Of a stretch of 64,000 bases of DNA, positions 15,568-24,454 are shown piece after piece. The DNA is taken from the NCBI RefSeq assembly GCF_010093235.1, contig NZ_PDWP01000014.1:1-64000 (forward strand). Direction: 5' to 3'. Numbering within the stretch: position 1 is the stretch's first letter; each line of letters begins with the position of its first letter. This DNA is from Pseudoxanthomonas suwonensis (GTDB lineage: Bacteria; Pseudomonadota; Gammaproteobacteria; Xanthomonadales; Xanthomonadaceae). A model generated the notes under the pieces. That model was not told the origin of the DNA. It made no database searches and saw only the letters and a program-made list of their open reading frames with translations. The translations under genes and the position numbers were made by a program.

Positions 15568-17080
15568 AGCTGAAGTCCGCTTCCGGATCGACCTTGGACA
15601 GGCGCAGCGTACTCCCGTCCGCGCCGGGCGGGTGAAGCCAGGCTTCGGCGTCCACGCCGTCGTCGTCCCAGTCCACCAGCCAGCGCTCGCCGACCCGCAT
15701 CAGCCGCCCACGCATGCGGGGCGAGCGCGCCGAGGCGAAACCGACGCCATCCCCGCGCGGGCACAGCGCCACCTCGCCGAACCAGGGATCGCGCCAGATC
15801 CCCAGCAGCGCCGTGGCCTCGCGGCGCGTCGCCGGGCGCCGCGCGCGGGTGTCCGGCGCCGGCTCGGCCCGGCGGCGCAGGGCGCGTTCGCGTTCCAGCA
15901 GGGCGGCGTAATGGGCCACGTCCAGGGCCGGTTCCGGGCGGGTGTAGCGCTTGGCCAGCACCTGTCCGAGCACCGTGCGCGCGTCCTCGGCCTCGCCGTT
16001 GACGAGGATGACGATGCCGGTGCGCAGGTCCGGCAGCAGGATCACCGAGGAATACATCCCCGACAGCGTGCCGGTATGGGCGACCTTCCACTGCCCGTCC
16101 ATGTCCGACAGGCGCCACCCGTAGCCGTAGGCATGGAAGTGGCTGTTGTCCCATTCGCGCATGCGCCGGCCCACCGGCATCGGCACGTGGCCGGTCCATG
16201 TCGCCTGGCGCTGCATGGCCGACAGCCACGGATGCGCCGGATCCAGCCACATCCCGATCCAGCGCAGCATGTCGTCCAGGCTGCAGCGGATCCCCCCGGC
16301 GGCCATCGAGGTGAGATCCGGCACCACGCCCCGCTCCGGCGGCGCCGGCAGGTTGCGCCCGTCCACCCGCCGGTGCGGACGCGCGATCGGGCCGGCGTCG
16401 GCGACGTTCCAGCTGCCCACGCGGCAGCCCTCCATGCCCAGCGGCGCGAACAGCTCCTCGCGCACCAGCTGTGCGTACGGCTTGCCGCCGGCCGCCGCGG
16501 CGACCTCCCCGGCCACCACGTACAGCAGGTTGTCGTAGGCGTAACCGGAACGGAAGCTGGCCACCGGCCGCAGATGCGCGAGCCCGGCGATGATGTCGGC
16601 GCGGCTGAAGTCGTTGGGCTCCGGCCACAGCATCAGGTCGCCCGCGCCGAGGCCCAGGCCGCTGTTGTGGACCAGCAGGTCGCGCACCTGCATGTTCGCG
16701 GTGACCCATGGGTCGTGCATGCGGAACCGCGGCAGGTGCTTCACCACCGGGTCGTCCCAGCGCAACCTGCCCCGGTCGACCATCCGCGCCAGCACCGCCG
16801 CGGTCATGGCCTTGCTGTTGGAGGCGATATTGAACAGGGCCTGCGGCGTCACCGGCTCGCCGCTGCCGGCAGCCAGCTCGCCGCGGGTGACGACCGCCGT
16901 CACCCGGCCGTCCTCGATCACGCCGACCGCGATGCCGGGCAGGTCGTAGCGCGCGACCACCTCGTCCACGGCCTTTTCCGCGAAGGCCTGCGCCGGACCG
17001 GAAGGCAGGTCCGCGGCGATCGCCGGAATCGCAAAAAAAGCGGCCGCCAGGGCGGCCGCAGGAGGGAGGAAACGCAGCAT
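15521..17080 (-). CDS. Beta-lactamase-fold serine hydrolase, periplasmic
   Basis: A 519-residue protein with a signal peptide (MLRFLPPAAALAAAFFAIPA, cleavage near IAA). The class C beta-lactamase/DD-peptidase fold shows all three motifs: S87-N-S-K90, Y182-D-N184 and HTG in VAHTGTLSG. Residues beyond about 400 form an extra C-terminal domain that reads as a beta-rich lipocalin-like module (GIWRDPWFGEVALCPRGDG). Likely chemistry is D-aminopeptidase, DD-carboxypeptidase or esterase; a true beta-lactamase is less likely given its length and neighbours. It lies 56 bases after the TonB receptor. An intrinsic-terminator structure is embedded in codons 8-16, which should limit read-through into this gene. 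Confidence 0.85.
   Translation of the reverse strand: MLRFLPPAAALAAAFFAIPAIAADLPSGPAQAFAEKAVDEVVARYDLPGIAVGVIEDGRVTAVVTRGELAAGSGEPVTPQALFNIASNSKAMTAAVLARMVDRGRLRWDDPVVKHLPRFRMHDPWVTANMQVRDLLVHNSGLGLGAGDLMLWPEPNDFSRADIIAGLAHLRPVASFRSGYAYDNLLYVVAGEVAAAAGGKPYAQLVREELFAPLGMEGCRVGSWNVADAGPIARPHRRVDGRNLPAPPERGVVPDLTSMAAGGIRCSLDDMLRWIGMWLDPAHPWLSAMQRQATWTGHVPMPVGRRMREWDNSHFHAYGYGWRLSDMDGQWKVAHTGTLSGMYSSVILLPDLRTGIVILVNGEAEDARTVLGQVLAKRYTRPEPALDVAHYAALLERERALRRRAEPAPDTRARRPATRREATALLGIWRDPWFGEVALCPRGDGVGFASARSPRMRGRLMRVGERWLVDWDDDGVDAEAWLHPPGADGSTLRLSKVDPEADFSYDYQDLAFVHERGCR
17033..17059 (-). terminator. Intrinsic terminator inside the 5' end of the serine hydrolase gene
   Basis: On the minus strand, GCGGCCGC-CCTG-GCGGCCGC (17040-17059) is a perfect 8-bp GC-only stem with a 4-base loop. 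Seven consecutive T follow (17033-17039). It sits about 80 bases past the TonB receptor stop and about 20 bases inside the next reading frame, encoding part of its signal peptide. It probably terminates most receptor transcripts and makes downstream expression conditional on translation of the leader. Confidence 0.75.
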
Positions 17081-17136
17081 CACCTGCTCCCCGATGCGGG
17101 CCTGTGGTCCATCACCAGGCCCGCGCCGTCCGGTTG

Positions 17137-20100
17137 TCAGTACTCCAGCGCCAGCACCAGCTGGGCATAGCGCGGGGACTGCAGGAAGCGCTCGCGGCCG
17201 AAGAACTCGTCGCGGGTGCCAATGCTCGATTCCAGGTCCTGGTAGACCCAGACCGGCCGCTGGCGGTTGAAGATGTTGTTGGCCGAAAGCTTGGCCGAGA
17301 ATTTCGCCGGGCCGAAATCGCGCTGGTAGGCCACGCTCAGGCCGACGTCGATGTACCAGGGCATGCGCCCGGCGCCGCCGCGCGCGGAGTGCTCGTACAC
17401 GCGGTCGGAGGTGCTCCAGGTGTCGCCTTCCTGCGGATTGGCGAAGGCTTCCTCGGGGGTGCACTTGTCCACGCACACGAAGTAGCTGTGGTAGAGCTTC
17501 CAGTTGTACGGGTTGCCGACGCCGAAGCCGGTGATCGGGCCGCCGGAGCGGGCGTCCACGGTCGCGCCCAGGCTCCAGTTCCCGGTCAGGGCGTAGGTGC
17601 CGCGCAGCTTGACCTGGTGGCGGTGGTCGTTGGCCAGCGGGCCGTGGCCGCGGTAGTTCACGAACGGGTCGTCGAAGTTCTCGGTGCGGCCGGTGTCGCC
17701 GAAGTTGGTGTCGGTGTTGACCGGGCCCTCGGCGTTGCCCTCGTTCCACGACAGCGTGTACGAGGCATTGAACGCCCACTTGCCGTCCCAGGCGCGGTCC
17801 AGCTGCAGCTCCAGCGCCTTGTAGGTGCGCCTGGGCTTGCTCCAGCCGCGCTGCCCGGTCGGGGTCGAGCCCACGTACTCCCACTCGCCGTCGATGTACT
17901 CGAAGTCGTCCGACTCGGTCCAGTAGCCGCCCCTGGAGGTGTCGACGGTGATGTAGCCGTCGTTGCTGCCGTCGCAGTCGGTGTCGCCCCAGATGGTGAC
18001 GTCCTTGCCCGGGTTGCCCATCACCCACACGCTGGGCACGCGGCCGCAGTGGGTGGCGGTGATGTTGATGTCGTCGATGGCGTTGTGCAGCTTGCGGTAG
18101 ATGCCGCGCGCGCCCCACGACCATTTCTCGCCCAGCACCTGCTGGAAGCCCAGGATCAGCTCGTCCTGGTAGACCGGGTCCATGTCGGCATCGACCTCGG
18201 CGCGCAGGTCGCCGACGGTGCCGTCGCCCTGGTCGTCGTCGAAGCCCATGAACTCGCCCAGCACCGGCACCGCGTACTGGACGCCGTCGCGCTCGCGGAT
18301 CTCCCAGCCCTCGAGTCCGTGGTAGCTGCGCGCGTCGAGCAGGGCGCCGCCCTGCTTGATGTTGATGACGTTGGCCACCGGCAGGAAGTAGCGGCCGACG
18401 TTGCCGAACACCTTCATCGTGCCCTGGCCCGCCGGATCCCAGGAGAAGCCCAGGCGCGGCGCCCACATGTCGTCCATCCTGATGTAGGTGCGGCCTTCGG
18501 CGTCCTTGTTGTTGAACTCCTCGTAGCGCAGGCCCAGGTTCAGGACCAGGTTGTCGGTGATCGACCAGTTGTCCTCGATGTAGTAGGCGCGGTTGGTCGA
18601 TTCGAACTCGCCGAAGATCGCGTACTGGCGGGCGCGCACGCAGGCGGTGTAGCCGGCCGGGACCAGGAACCCGCCGCAGTTGGAGTTGTTGGTCAGCGGG
18701 GTGGCGGTATACACGTTGTACTGCACGCCGCCGGGACCGGAGTAGACCTGGTCGAGGTCGGAGGTGTTGGTCTCGTCGTCGATGCCGAAGCGCAGCAGGT
18801 GGTCGCCCAGCACCCACTCGAAGTCGATCCGGCTCTGCTCGCGCTCGTCGTTGCGGTCGTAGACGGTGGGGTTGCTGGTGCAGCCCAGGGGCACGCCCGG
18901 ATCGGGCACGCCGGAGGCGCGGGTGACGTAGTTGCAGTCCACGTCGTTGGGCGAACCGGTGACGCTGTTGCGCTCGTTGCGGCCGTGCATCACCTTCATC
19001 GACAGGTTGTCGGTCAGGTACGAGCTCCAGGTCAGCGCCCAGTTGGTGCCGCCGGTCTCCGAGTAGGAGTCGCTGAGCTTCTGGCCGACGGTGTCGCTGT
19101 CGAAGTCGTAGGCGTAGGTGGCGGTGTCGGTGCGGTTCTCGTTGGAGAACGCCATCAGGCTCAGCAGGTTGCGGTCGGTGATCTGCCAGTCCAGGGTCGT
19201 GCCCCAGAAGCCGTCGTCGGAGTCGCCGCGGTCGAACGAGGTGCCGGCGTCGTTGGTGTTCTCCGGCTCGACCTTGCGGCCCTCGTACATGGCGAAGAAG
19301 AACATCCGGTCCTTCACGATCGGGCCCGATGCCCACACGTTCAGGCGGGTGGAGTCGGTCCTGTCCCTGCTGCGGGTCAGGTAGCGGTCGCCGTCCAGGT
19401 AGCTGTTGCGCGCCGACGACTCCCAGTCCTTCGGAGCCCACACCAGCTTGGAACCATAGTGGAACTCGTTGGTACCGGACCGTGCCACGGCGTTGACCAC
19501 GCCGCCGGTGGTGCGGCCGAACTCCACCGAGTAGCCGCCGGTCTTGACCTGGAAGTCCTCGTAGAAGTCGAACGGCGCCTCGGAGAAGCCGACGCGGTTG
19601 TAGAAGTCGGTGACGTTGAGGCCGTTGACGTAGAACGCGTTCTCCGCCACCGAGGAACCGCCGAAGGAGATGCCGCCGAACGCGGCGCTGCCGGCGGCCA
19701 CGCCGGGCGCCAGCAGCGCCACCGAGGTGACGTTGCGGTCCACCGGCAGGCGCGCCAGCTCCTCGGCGTTGATGTTCATCGCCGACTCGGTGGAGGTGAC
19801 GTCCACCGGCAGGACCACGCGGCTGCCGACCACCTCGATGCCTTCGAGGGTGGCGGGTTCGGCGACCAGGTTCACCGAGGTGGTCGCGCCCAGGGTCACG
19901 GTCACGTCGGCCTGCCTGCCCCCTTCGGCCTGCACCGTGTAGCTGCCCGGCGGCAGCAGCGGCAGGCGGTAGCTGCCGTCCTCGCCTGCGGTGACCGTGC
20001 GGCTGAAGCCGGTGGCCGGATTGGTGATGGTCACCCTCGCCCCGGCCTCCGCCCTGCCGGCGACGGCGCCGGTAGCGCTCTGGGCCATCGCCAGCGGTGC

Positions 20101-20166
20101 CATCGCGCCCAGGCACGTGCCGAGCGCCGCGGCCAGGGCCGCCTTCCTCAGGATCCTGCTGTCCAT
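17137..20166 (-). CDS. Oar-like TonB-dependent outer-membrane receptor
   Basis: A 1009-residue outer-membrane protein. A signal peptide (about 1-28) is followed by a carboxypeptidase-regulatory-like beta domain (about 35-105, including TVTAGEDGSYRLPLLPPGSYTV). Then come a plug domain with LEGIEVVGSR, FYVNGLNVTDFYN and VKTGGYSVEFGRTTGGVVN, and a beta-barrel to the C-terminal LALEY, ending in an aromatic residue as outer-membrane proteins do. The regulatory domain plus plug order is that of Oar-type receptors, often used for large ligands such as peptides or glycans. The ligand is unknown; neighbours point to peptidoglycan fragments. The upstream transglutaminase gene overlaps its start by 19 bases, implying coupling. 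Confidence 0.9.
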   Translation of the reverse strand: MDSRILRKAALAAALGTCLGAMAPLAMAQSATGAVAGRAEAGARVTITNPATGFSRTVTAGEDGSYRLPLLPPGSYTVQAEGGRQADVTVTLGATTSVNLVAEPATLEGIEVVGSRVVLPVDVTSTESAMNINAEELARLPVDRNVTSVALLAPGVAAGSAAFGGISFGGSSVAENAFYVNGLNVTDFYNRVGFSEAPFDFYEDFQVKTGGYSVEFGRTTGGVVNAVARSGTNEFHYGSKLVWAPKDWESSARNSYLDGDRYLTRSRDRTDSTRLNVWASGPIVKDRMFFFAMYEGRKVEPENTNDAGTSFDRGDSDDGFWGTTLDWQITDRNLLSLMAFSNENRTDTATYAYDFDSDTVGQKLSDSYSETGGTNWALTWSSYLTDNLSMKVMHGRNERNSVTGSPNDVDCNYVTRASGVPDPGVPLGCTSNPTVYDRNDEREQSRIDFEWVLGDHLLRFGIDDETNTSDLDQVYSGPGGVQYNVYTATPLTNNSNCGGFLVPAGYTACVRARQYAIFGEFESTNRAYYIEDNWSITDNLVLNLGLRYEEFNNKDAEGRTYIRMDDMWAPRLGFSWDPAGQGTMKVFGNVGRYFLPVANVINIKQGGALLDARSYHGLEGWEIRERDGVQYAVPVLGEFMGFDDDQGDGTVGDLRAEVDADMDPVYQDELILGFQQVLGEKWSWGARGIYRKLHNAIDDINITATHCGRVPSVWVMGNPGKDVTIWGDTDCDGSNDGYITVDTSRGGYWTESDDFEYIDGEWEYVGSTPTGQRGWSKPRRTYKALELQLDRAWDGKWAFNASYTLSWNEGNAEGPVNTDTNFGDTGRTENFDDPFVNYRGHGPLANDHRHQVKLRGTYALTGNWSLGATVDARSGGPITGFGVGNPYNWKLYHSYFVCVDKCTPEEAFANPQEGDTWSTSDRVYEHSARGGAGRMPWYIDVGLSVAYQRDFGPAKFSAKLSANNIFNRQRPVWVYQDLESSIGTRDEFFGRERFLQSPRYAQLVLALEY

Positions 20167-21701
20167 CCCCGTCTCTCTCCCGCAGTGGTGTTGAGGTCAT
20201 CCCCGCCCGTCCGGCCGCCTTCCCCGACCGGTAGCATCCGCCACTGGAACCGGTAGTCCCACTGGTCGAAATAGAGGTTGCCGCCCCGCCACTCGACTTC
20301 GCCGCGCTGCGAGTCCACGGTCTCGGAGCGGAAGTGGGTCTTGGCGGGCACGAAGTCGCGCGCGTAGTCGTCGTTGAAGGCGATGCGGTAGGCGTCCAGG
20401 CCGCCCAGGTAGAACCAGCGCAGCGCCGGGTCGTCGCTTTCCAGCTGGCCGGTGGTCACGTCCATCGGCAGCCAGCCGTAGGGACGCAGGTACATCCAGC
20501 CCCAGTCGTGCATGTTGTCGTAGCCGACGTCCTCGTCCGAGTAGGTCCAGCCGGACTGCCAGCGCGCGGGGATGCCGTTGAGCCGCAGCAGCGTGATCAG
20601 CAGCAGGGTCTGCTGGCCGCAGTCGGCATGCCCGGCCCTGAGCGCGTGGTCGCTGATGTTGGAGATGGTCGAGTACTCGCGGGCGCCGGCCCAGGGAATG
20701 CGGTCGACCGCCGCGAACAGCTTCTGCGCGATGCGGTAGGGATTGGTCTCGTTCCCCACCACCTGGTGCGAGAAGGCACGCAGCCCCGGGGTGAACACCA
20801 CGTGCGGCGGACGCTCGGCGAGGAACGGCGCCAGCGTCGGATCCTTGCGATCCACCGCCTGTACCCGCGCCGGATCGACCCGCACGCGGCGCGCGTACAC
20901 GGTCAGCTCGTAGGTCACCGAGAATTCGGTGGGCCTGCCGGACTGCGCCGTGGCTTCCAGGTAGACGGTGCGCATCGGCGCGCTTTCCGGCGCTACCCTG
21001 CCGCCGGCCGGCGAGGTCCGGACCAGGCGGATCCCTTCCTGCTGCGCGGGGATCGCACGCGGGTACGGAATCCATGCCCGCACCGTCTCGCCCGCCGGCA
21101 CCGCATCAGGCTCGACGATGATCGACTGCGTCACCTCGAGCCGGCGCGGTGCCACGCTGGTGGCGCCGCCCGCGGAGGCGGCAAGCACCTCGGCATGGTG
21201 CGGATGCAGGCGTTCGAACGGGCCTTCGGCGAACGGCCGCACCGGTGGCGCGCGGCGTGCCGCCGCCTCGGGGCTGAGCCGGAACAGGTTGGACACCGCG
21301 CGCCTGAACCAGCGGCGCTCCCCGTCGATGTCCATGTGCTCGACCAGGCCTGCCCGGTCCCAGGCCTCGAACTCGGCCTCGCGCAGGTCGGGAATCTGCC
21401 GCCGCAGCTGCGCCAGCACGCCTTCGCGGTTCAGGCTGAAGTCCAGGCGGATACGACGCATGCGCTCGCGCTCGAACTCCAGCGCGCGCCGCTGCAGGCC
21501 CGCCGTTTCCCAGCGGGCAAGCAGGTCGGCGATGCCTTCCTCGGCCTCGGCGAACCGCCCCTCGTCCACCGCGGCCACCACCTGCGGCAGCGAGTCCGGC
21601 ACCGCGGCCACCGCGCTCCCCAGCGCGAACAGCAGCAGCAGGCCCGCGCCCATGCGCGGCAACGGCCCGCCGCAGACCGCAGTCCGCACAACGGCGGGCA
21701 T
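20148..21701 (-). CDS. Transglutaminase-like cysteine protease-fold protein, exported
   Basis: About 517 residues from the ATG at 21701; a TTG at 21788 would add 29. An N-terminal hydrophobic segment MGAGLLLLFALGSAVAA serves as signal. The N-terminal third is helical (RFAEAEEGIADLLARWE), a beta domain follows, and then the transglutaminase core with a full Cys-His-Asp triad in HADCGQQ, NMHDWGWMY and MDVTTG. Bacterial members are usually periplasmic peptidases or amidases acting on peptides, so action on stem peptides is plausible in this locus. It is the first gene of the leftward set and its stop overlaps the TonB receptor start. Confidence 0.82.
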   Translation of the reverse strand: MPAVVRTAVCGGPLPRMGAGLLLLFALGSAVAAVPDSLPQVVAAVDEGRFAEAEEGIADLLARWETAGLQRRALEFERERMRRIRLDFSLNREGVLAQLRRQIPDLREAEFEAWDRAGLVEHMDIDGERRWFRRAVSNLFRLSPEAAARRAPPVRPFAEGPFERLHPHHAEVLAASAGGATSVAPRRLEVTQSIIVEPDAVPAGETVRAWIPYPRAIPAQQEGIRLVRTSPAGGRVAPESAPMRTVYLEATAQSGRPTEFSVTYELTVYARRVRVDPARVQAVDRKDPTLAPFLAERPPHVVFTPGLRAFSHQVVGNETNPYRIAQKLFAAVDRIPWAGAREYSTISNISDHALRAGHADCGQQTLLLITLLRLNGIPARWQSGWTYSDEDVGYDNMHDWGWMYLRPYGWLPMDVTTGQLESDDPALRWFYLGGLDAYRIAFNDDYARDFVPAKTHFRSETVDSQRGEVEWRGGNLYFDQWDYRFQWRMLPVGEGGRTGGDDLNTTAGERRGWTAGS

Positions 21702-21798
21702 CCCTGGTTGGCGAAGACGGGCTTCCACGACGACACTTCCCGCGTGCGGTGGTGCAGCCGGTGTAACACGCACGGAAGGCGGGGTCAATAATTTATTC

Positions 21799-21829
21799 TT
21801 GACCTCGCAAATCTTCGGAATAACTATTC
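21799..21829 (+). promoter_or_regulatory. Predicted promoter with palindromic operator for the P60-epimerase operon
   Basis: TTGACC at 21799-21804 is a good -35 element. TAACTA at 21821-21826 lies 16 bases on as a -10. Overlapping the -10 is the dyad GAATA-AC-TATTC (21818-21829), and a further TATTCTT half-site lies at 21794-21800. The stretch is markedly AT-rich against its surroundings and is shared with the divergent transglutaminase-receptor genes. The MurR/RpiR-type regulator encoded by the third gene is the obvious candidate to bind here. That is inference. Confidence 0.5.
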
Positions 21830-21862
21830 TTCAATACGTCCGTGCAGAGGGGAGGCCGCCAC

Positions 21863-23317
21863 ATGACCCCGCCAGTCGCGCGGAACAACCCCGATGGCCG
21901 GCGCGTGGCCGCGCTGGCCGCAGGCCTGCTGGCCGGGCTGGTGCTGGCGCTGCCCGCCTGGAGCACCCCCGCCCGAGAAGACGCGGCTACCGCGGTGGTC
22001 GGCGTACGCCTGCCCGACCTGGATCCCCGGCACTGGATCAGCCGGCTGGAACAGCCCCACCGCATCATCCTCGACCGCGAGGGCATTGCCGCGCAAAACG
22101 CACGCATGCGCGCCGGCGATCCCTCGATCCAGGACATCGCCGCCCTGCCCGACCCGCTGCCGGGGAACCTCGTGCGCGCACGGGTGGAGAAGCTCTCGTC
22201 GCCACCGGCCCGTCCGCTCTACGACGAACAGGGCAAGGCGGTGCCGGCGCGAAGGCTCTCGGCACTGCAGCGCGAACTTGCGCTGGACGCGATCCCGGCC
22301 AGCCGCCCGCTCCGCTACGGCCTGGTGGTGCACCGCGCCGCGCTGCGCACCTTCCCGACGATGCTGCGGGTGTTCTCCTCGCCCGGCGACACGGATATCG
22401 ACCGCTTCCAGGAATCGGCGCTGTTTCCCGGCGACGCGGTGGCGGTGCTGCACGAAAGCCGCGACCGGCAATGGCTGTTCGTGACCTCCGAGCGGTACTC
22501 CGCGTGGATCGAGGCCCGGCACGTGGCCATCGGAACGCGCGAGGAAGTACTGGGCTATGCCAGCCGCACGCCGTACATCGTGGTCACCGGCGCCACCGTC
22601 CGCACCACCTACACCCCGGAGGAGCCCCGGGTGTCGGCACTGCAGCTGGACATGGGCCTGCGCCTGCCGCTGCGCACGGGGCTGGATCCGTTGCGCACGG
22701 TCAACGGCCAGCATCCCTACGCCTCGCACGTGGTCGACCTGCCGGCGCGCCGCGCCGATGGCGGCCTGGAATTCGTGCCGGCCCTCATCCCGCGCTCGGC
22801 CGACGTGGCCGCCGACTACCTGCCGCTGACCCCGGCCAACCTCATCACGCAGGCGTTCAAGTTCCTCGGCGAGCGTTACGGCTGGGGCCATTCCTACGAC
22901 GCACGCGACTGCAGCGGCTTCGTGTCCGAGGTCTACCGCAGCTTCGGCATCCTCATGCCGCGCAATACCCGCGACCAGGCAGTGAGCCCGGCGCTGGACC
23001 GGATCGGCTTCGAGGCCGGCGACGACCCTGCACGCCGCAAGGCCGCGGTACAGGGACTGCAGGCCGGTGACCTCGTCTACATCCCGGGCCACGTGATGAT
23101 GGCCATCGGCCATCGCGACGGCATGGCCTACGTGATCCACGACACCAACGGCGGCGGCTGGCGCGGCCCGGACGGCAAGCGCGTATCCGCCGGCCTCAAC
23201 GGCGTGTCGGTCACCCCGCTGGAACCGCTGCTGTTCAACGAGGGCGAAACCTACGTGGACCGCATGACCAGCATCCAGCGGCTCCGTCCGCATCCCCTTC
23301 CCGAGACATCGAAGTGA
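21863..23317 (+). CDS. NlpC/P60 family peptidase with SH3-like domains, exported
   Basis: A 484-residue protein with an N-terminal signal/anchor (about residues 14-34). A helical region precedes two SH3b-like modules (about 150-225 and 225-300), and the C-terminal NlpC/P60 domain spans about 320-460. Catalytic residues are C350 in ARDCSGFV, H410 in PGHVMMAIG and H426 in VIHDTNG. This layout resembles YkfC-type gamma-D-glutamyl-L-diamino-acid endopeptidases, which release L-Ala-D-Glu from murein peptides, the substrate of the next enzyme. AGGGGAGG lies just upstream and supports ATG 21863. The TGA overlaps the next gene start (GTGA). Confidence 0.88.
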   Translation: MTPPVARNNPDGRRVAALAAGLLAGLVLALPAWSTPAREDAATAVVGVRLPDLDPRHWISRLEQPHRIILDREGIAAQNARMRAGDPSIQDIAALPDPLPGNLVRARVEKLSSPPARPLYDEQGKAVPARRLSALQRELALDAIPASRPLRYGLVVHRAALRTFPTMLRVFSSPGDTDIDRFQESALFPGDAVAVLHESRDRQWLFVTSERYSAWIEARHVAIGTREEVLGYASRTPYIVVTGATVRTTYTPEEPRVSALQLDMGLRLPLRTGLDPLRTVNGQHPYASHVVDLPARRADGGLEFVPALIPRSADVAADYLPLTPANLITQAFKFLGERYGWGHSYDARDCSGFVSEVYRSFGILMPRNTRDQAVSPALDRIGFEAGDDPARRKAAVQGLQAGDLVYIPGHVMMAIGHRDGMAYVIHDTNGGGWRGPDGKRVSAGLNGVSVTPLEPLLFNEGETYVDRMTSIQRLRPHPLPETSK

Positions 23318-24411
23318 AGATCACCGACATCGAACTGCGCATGCTGCGCGTGCCGCTGAAGACCCCGTTCAAGACCGCGCTGCGCACGGTCGACACGGTC
23401 GAGGACATCGTGGTCCTGGTGCGCACCGACACCGGCCACACCGGCCACGGCGAGGCCCCGGCCACCGCGGTGATCACCGGCGATACCCACGGCTCCATCG
23501 CCGAGGCCATCGACCGCTTCATCAAGCCGCGCCTGGTCGGCCAGGAGATCGCCAACCTCAACCGCATCTGCGGCCTGATCCAGGGCGCGCTGGAGCGCAA
23601 CACCAGCGCCAAGGCGGCGGTGGAGATCGCGGTCTACGACCTGTGGGGGCAGCTCTACGACGCGCCCCTGTACAGGATGCTGGGCGGCGGCGACCCGGTG
23701 ATCACCACCGACATCACCATCTCGGTCGACCACATCGACAAGATGGTTGCCGATTCGATCTCGGCGGTGGAACGCGGCTTCGACTCGCTGAAGATCAAGG
23801 TGGGCAAGGACATCGGCCTGGACATCGAGCGGGTCAAGGCGATCCATGCCGCGGTCGAGGGCCGCGCCCTGCTGCGCCTGGACGCCAACCAGGGCTGGAC
23901 CACGAAACAGGCGGTCTACGCCATGCAGACCCTCGAGGATGCCGGCGTGCTGCTGGAGCTGCTGGAGCAGCCGGTCAAGGCCGCCGACATCGAGGGCCTG
24001 AAGTACGTCACCGACCGGGTCCACACCCCGGTGATGGCCGACGAGAGCGTGTTCGGCCCGGACCAGGTGTTCGACCTGATCCAGCGCCGCGCCGCCGACA
24101 TCATCAACATCAAACTGATGAAGACCGGCGGCCTGTCCAACGCCATCCGCATCGCCGACATCGCCTCGATCTACGGCGTGCAATGCATGATCGGCTGCAT
24201 GATCGAATCGGCCATCTCGGTGGCCGCCGCCGTGCACCTGGCCGTGGCCAAGGCCGATGCCATCACCAAGGTCGACCTGGACGGGCCCTCGCTGGGCCAG
24301 TTCAACCCGGTCGAGGGCGGGGTCATCTTCGAGGAATCGGAGATCAGCATCACCGAGGCGCCGGGCCTGGGCATCCGCCAGATCCGTGGCCTGGAGCCGC
24401 TGGCGCGCTGA
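23314..24411 (+). CDS. ycjG: L-Ala-D/L-Glu epimerase (dipeptide epimerase, enolase superfamily)
   Basis: A 365-residue enzyme converting L-Ala-D-Glu to L-Ala-L-Glu. The muconate-lactonizing subgroup residues are all present: K160-I-K162, metal ligands D190, E218 and D243, and K267 in NIKLMKTGG. The dipeptide-specific D321-L-D323 motif, which holds the substrate ammonium group, is also intact. Positions match the B. subtilis enzyme (K162, K268, D321, D323) almost exactly. The start is GTG, overlapping the P60 stop by four bases, so the two are translationally coupled. Activity on the released dipeptide would feed glutamate and alanine into metabolism. Confidence 0.93.
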   Translation: MKITDIELRMLRVPLKTPFKTALRTVDTVEDIVVLVRTDTGHTGHGEAPATAVITGDTHGSIAEAIDRFIKPRLVGQEIANLNRICGLIQGALERNTSAKAAVEIAVYDLWGQLYDAPLYRMLGGGDPVITTDITISVDHIDKMVADSISAVERGFDSLKIKVGKDIGLDIERVKAIHAAVEGRALLRLDANQGWTTKQAVYAMQTLEDAGVLLELLEQPVKAADIEGLKYVTDRVHTPVMADESVFGPDQVFDLIQRRAADIINIKLMKTGGLSNAIRIADIASIYGVQCMIGCMIESAISVAAAVHLAVAKADAITKVDLDGPSLGQFNPVEGGVIFEESEISITEAPGLGIRQIRGLEPLAR

Positions 24412-24454
24412 GCGCCGGTTGCCACGCCACGGCCCTCCGGATGAAGATCGCCCC

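Noticed and set aside
15521-17080. Class C beta-lactamase conferring antibiotic resistance
   Set aside because: It has the fold and the SxxK, YxN and HTG motifs, but the 519-residue length with an extra C-terminal domain and the operon context fit a peptidase or esterase better.
15521-20200. Apparent 1559-residue fusion of TonB receptor and serine hydrolase on the minus strand
   Set aside because: The upstream half is an out-of-frame reading of the receptor gene (Arg/Gly/Pro-rich). The hydrolase has its own ATG, signal peptide and normal length at 17080.
17104-20256. Very long open frame on the plus strand opposite the TonB receptor
   Set aside because: It is an antisense shadow produced by high GC3 codons. 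Its translation is Val/Ala/Gly/His-rich low complexity with no homology, while the minus strand encodes a complete receptor.
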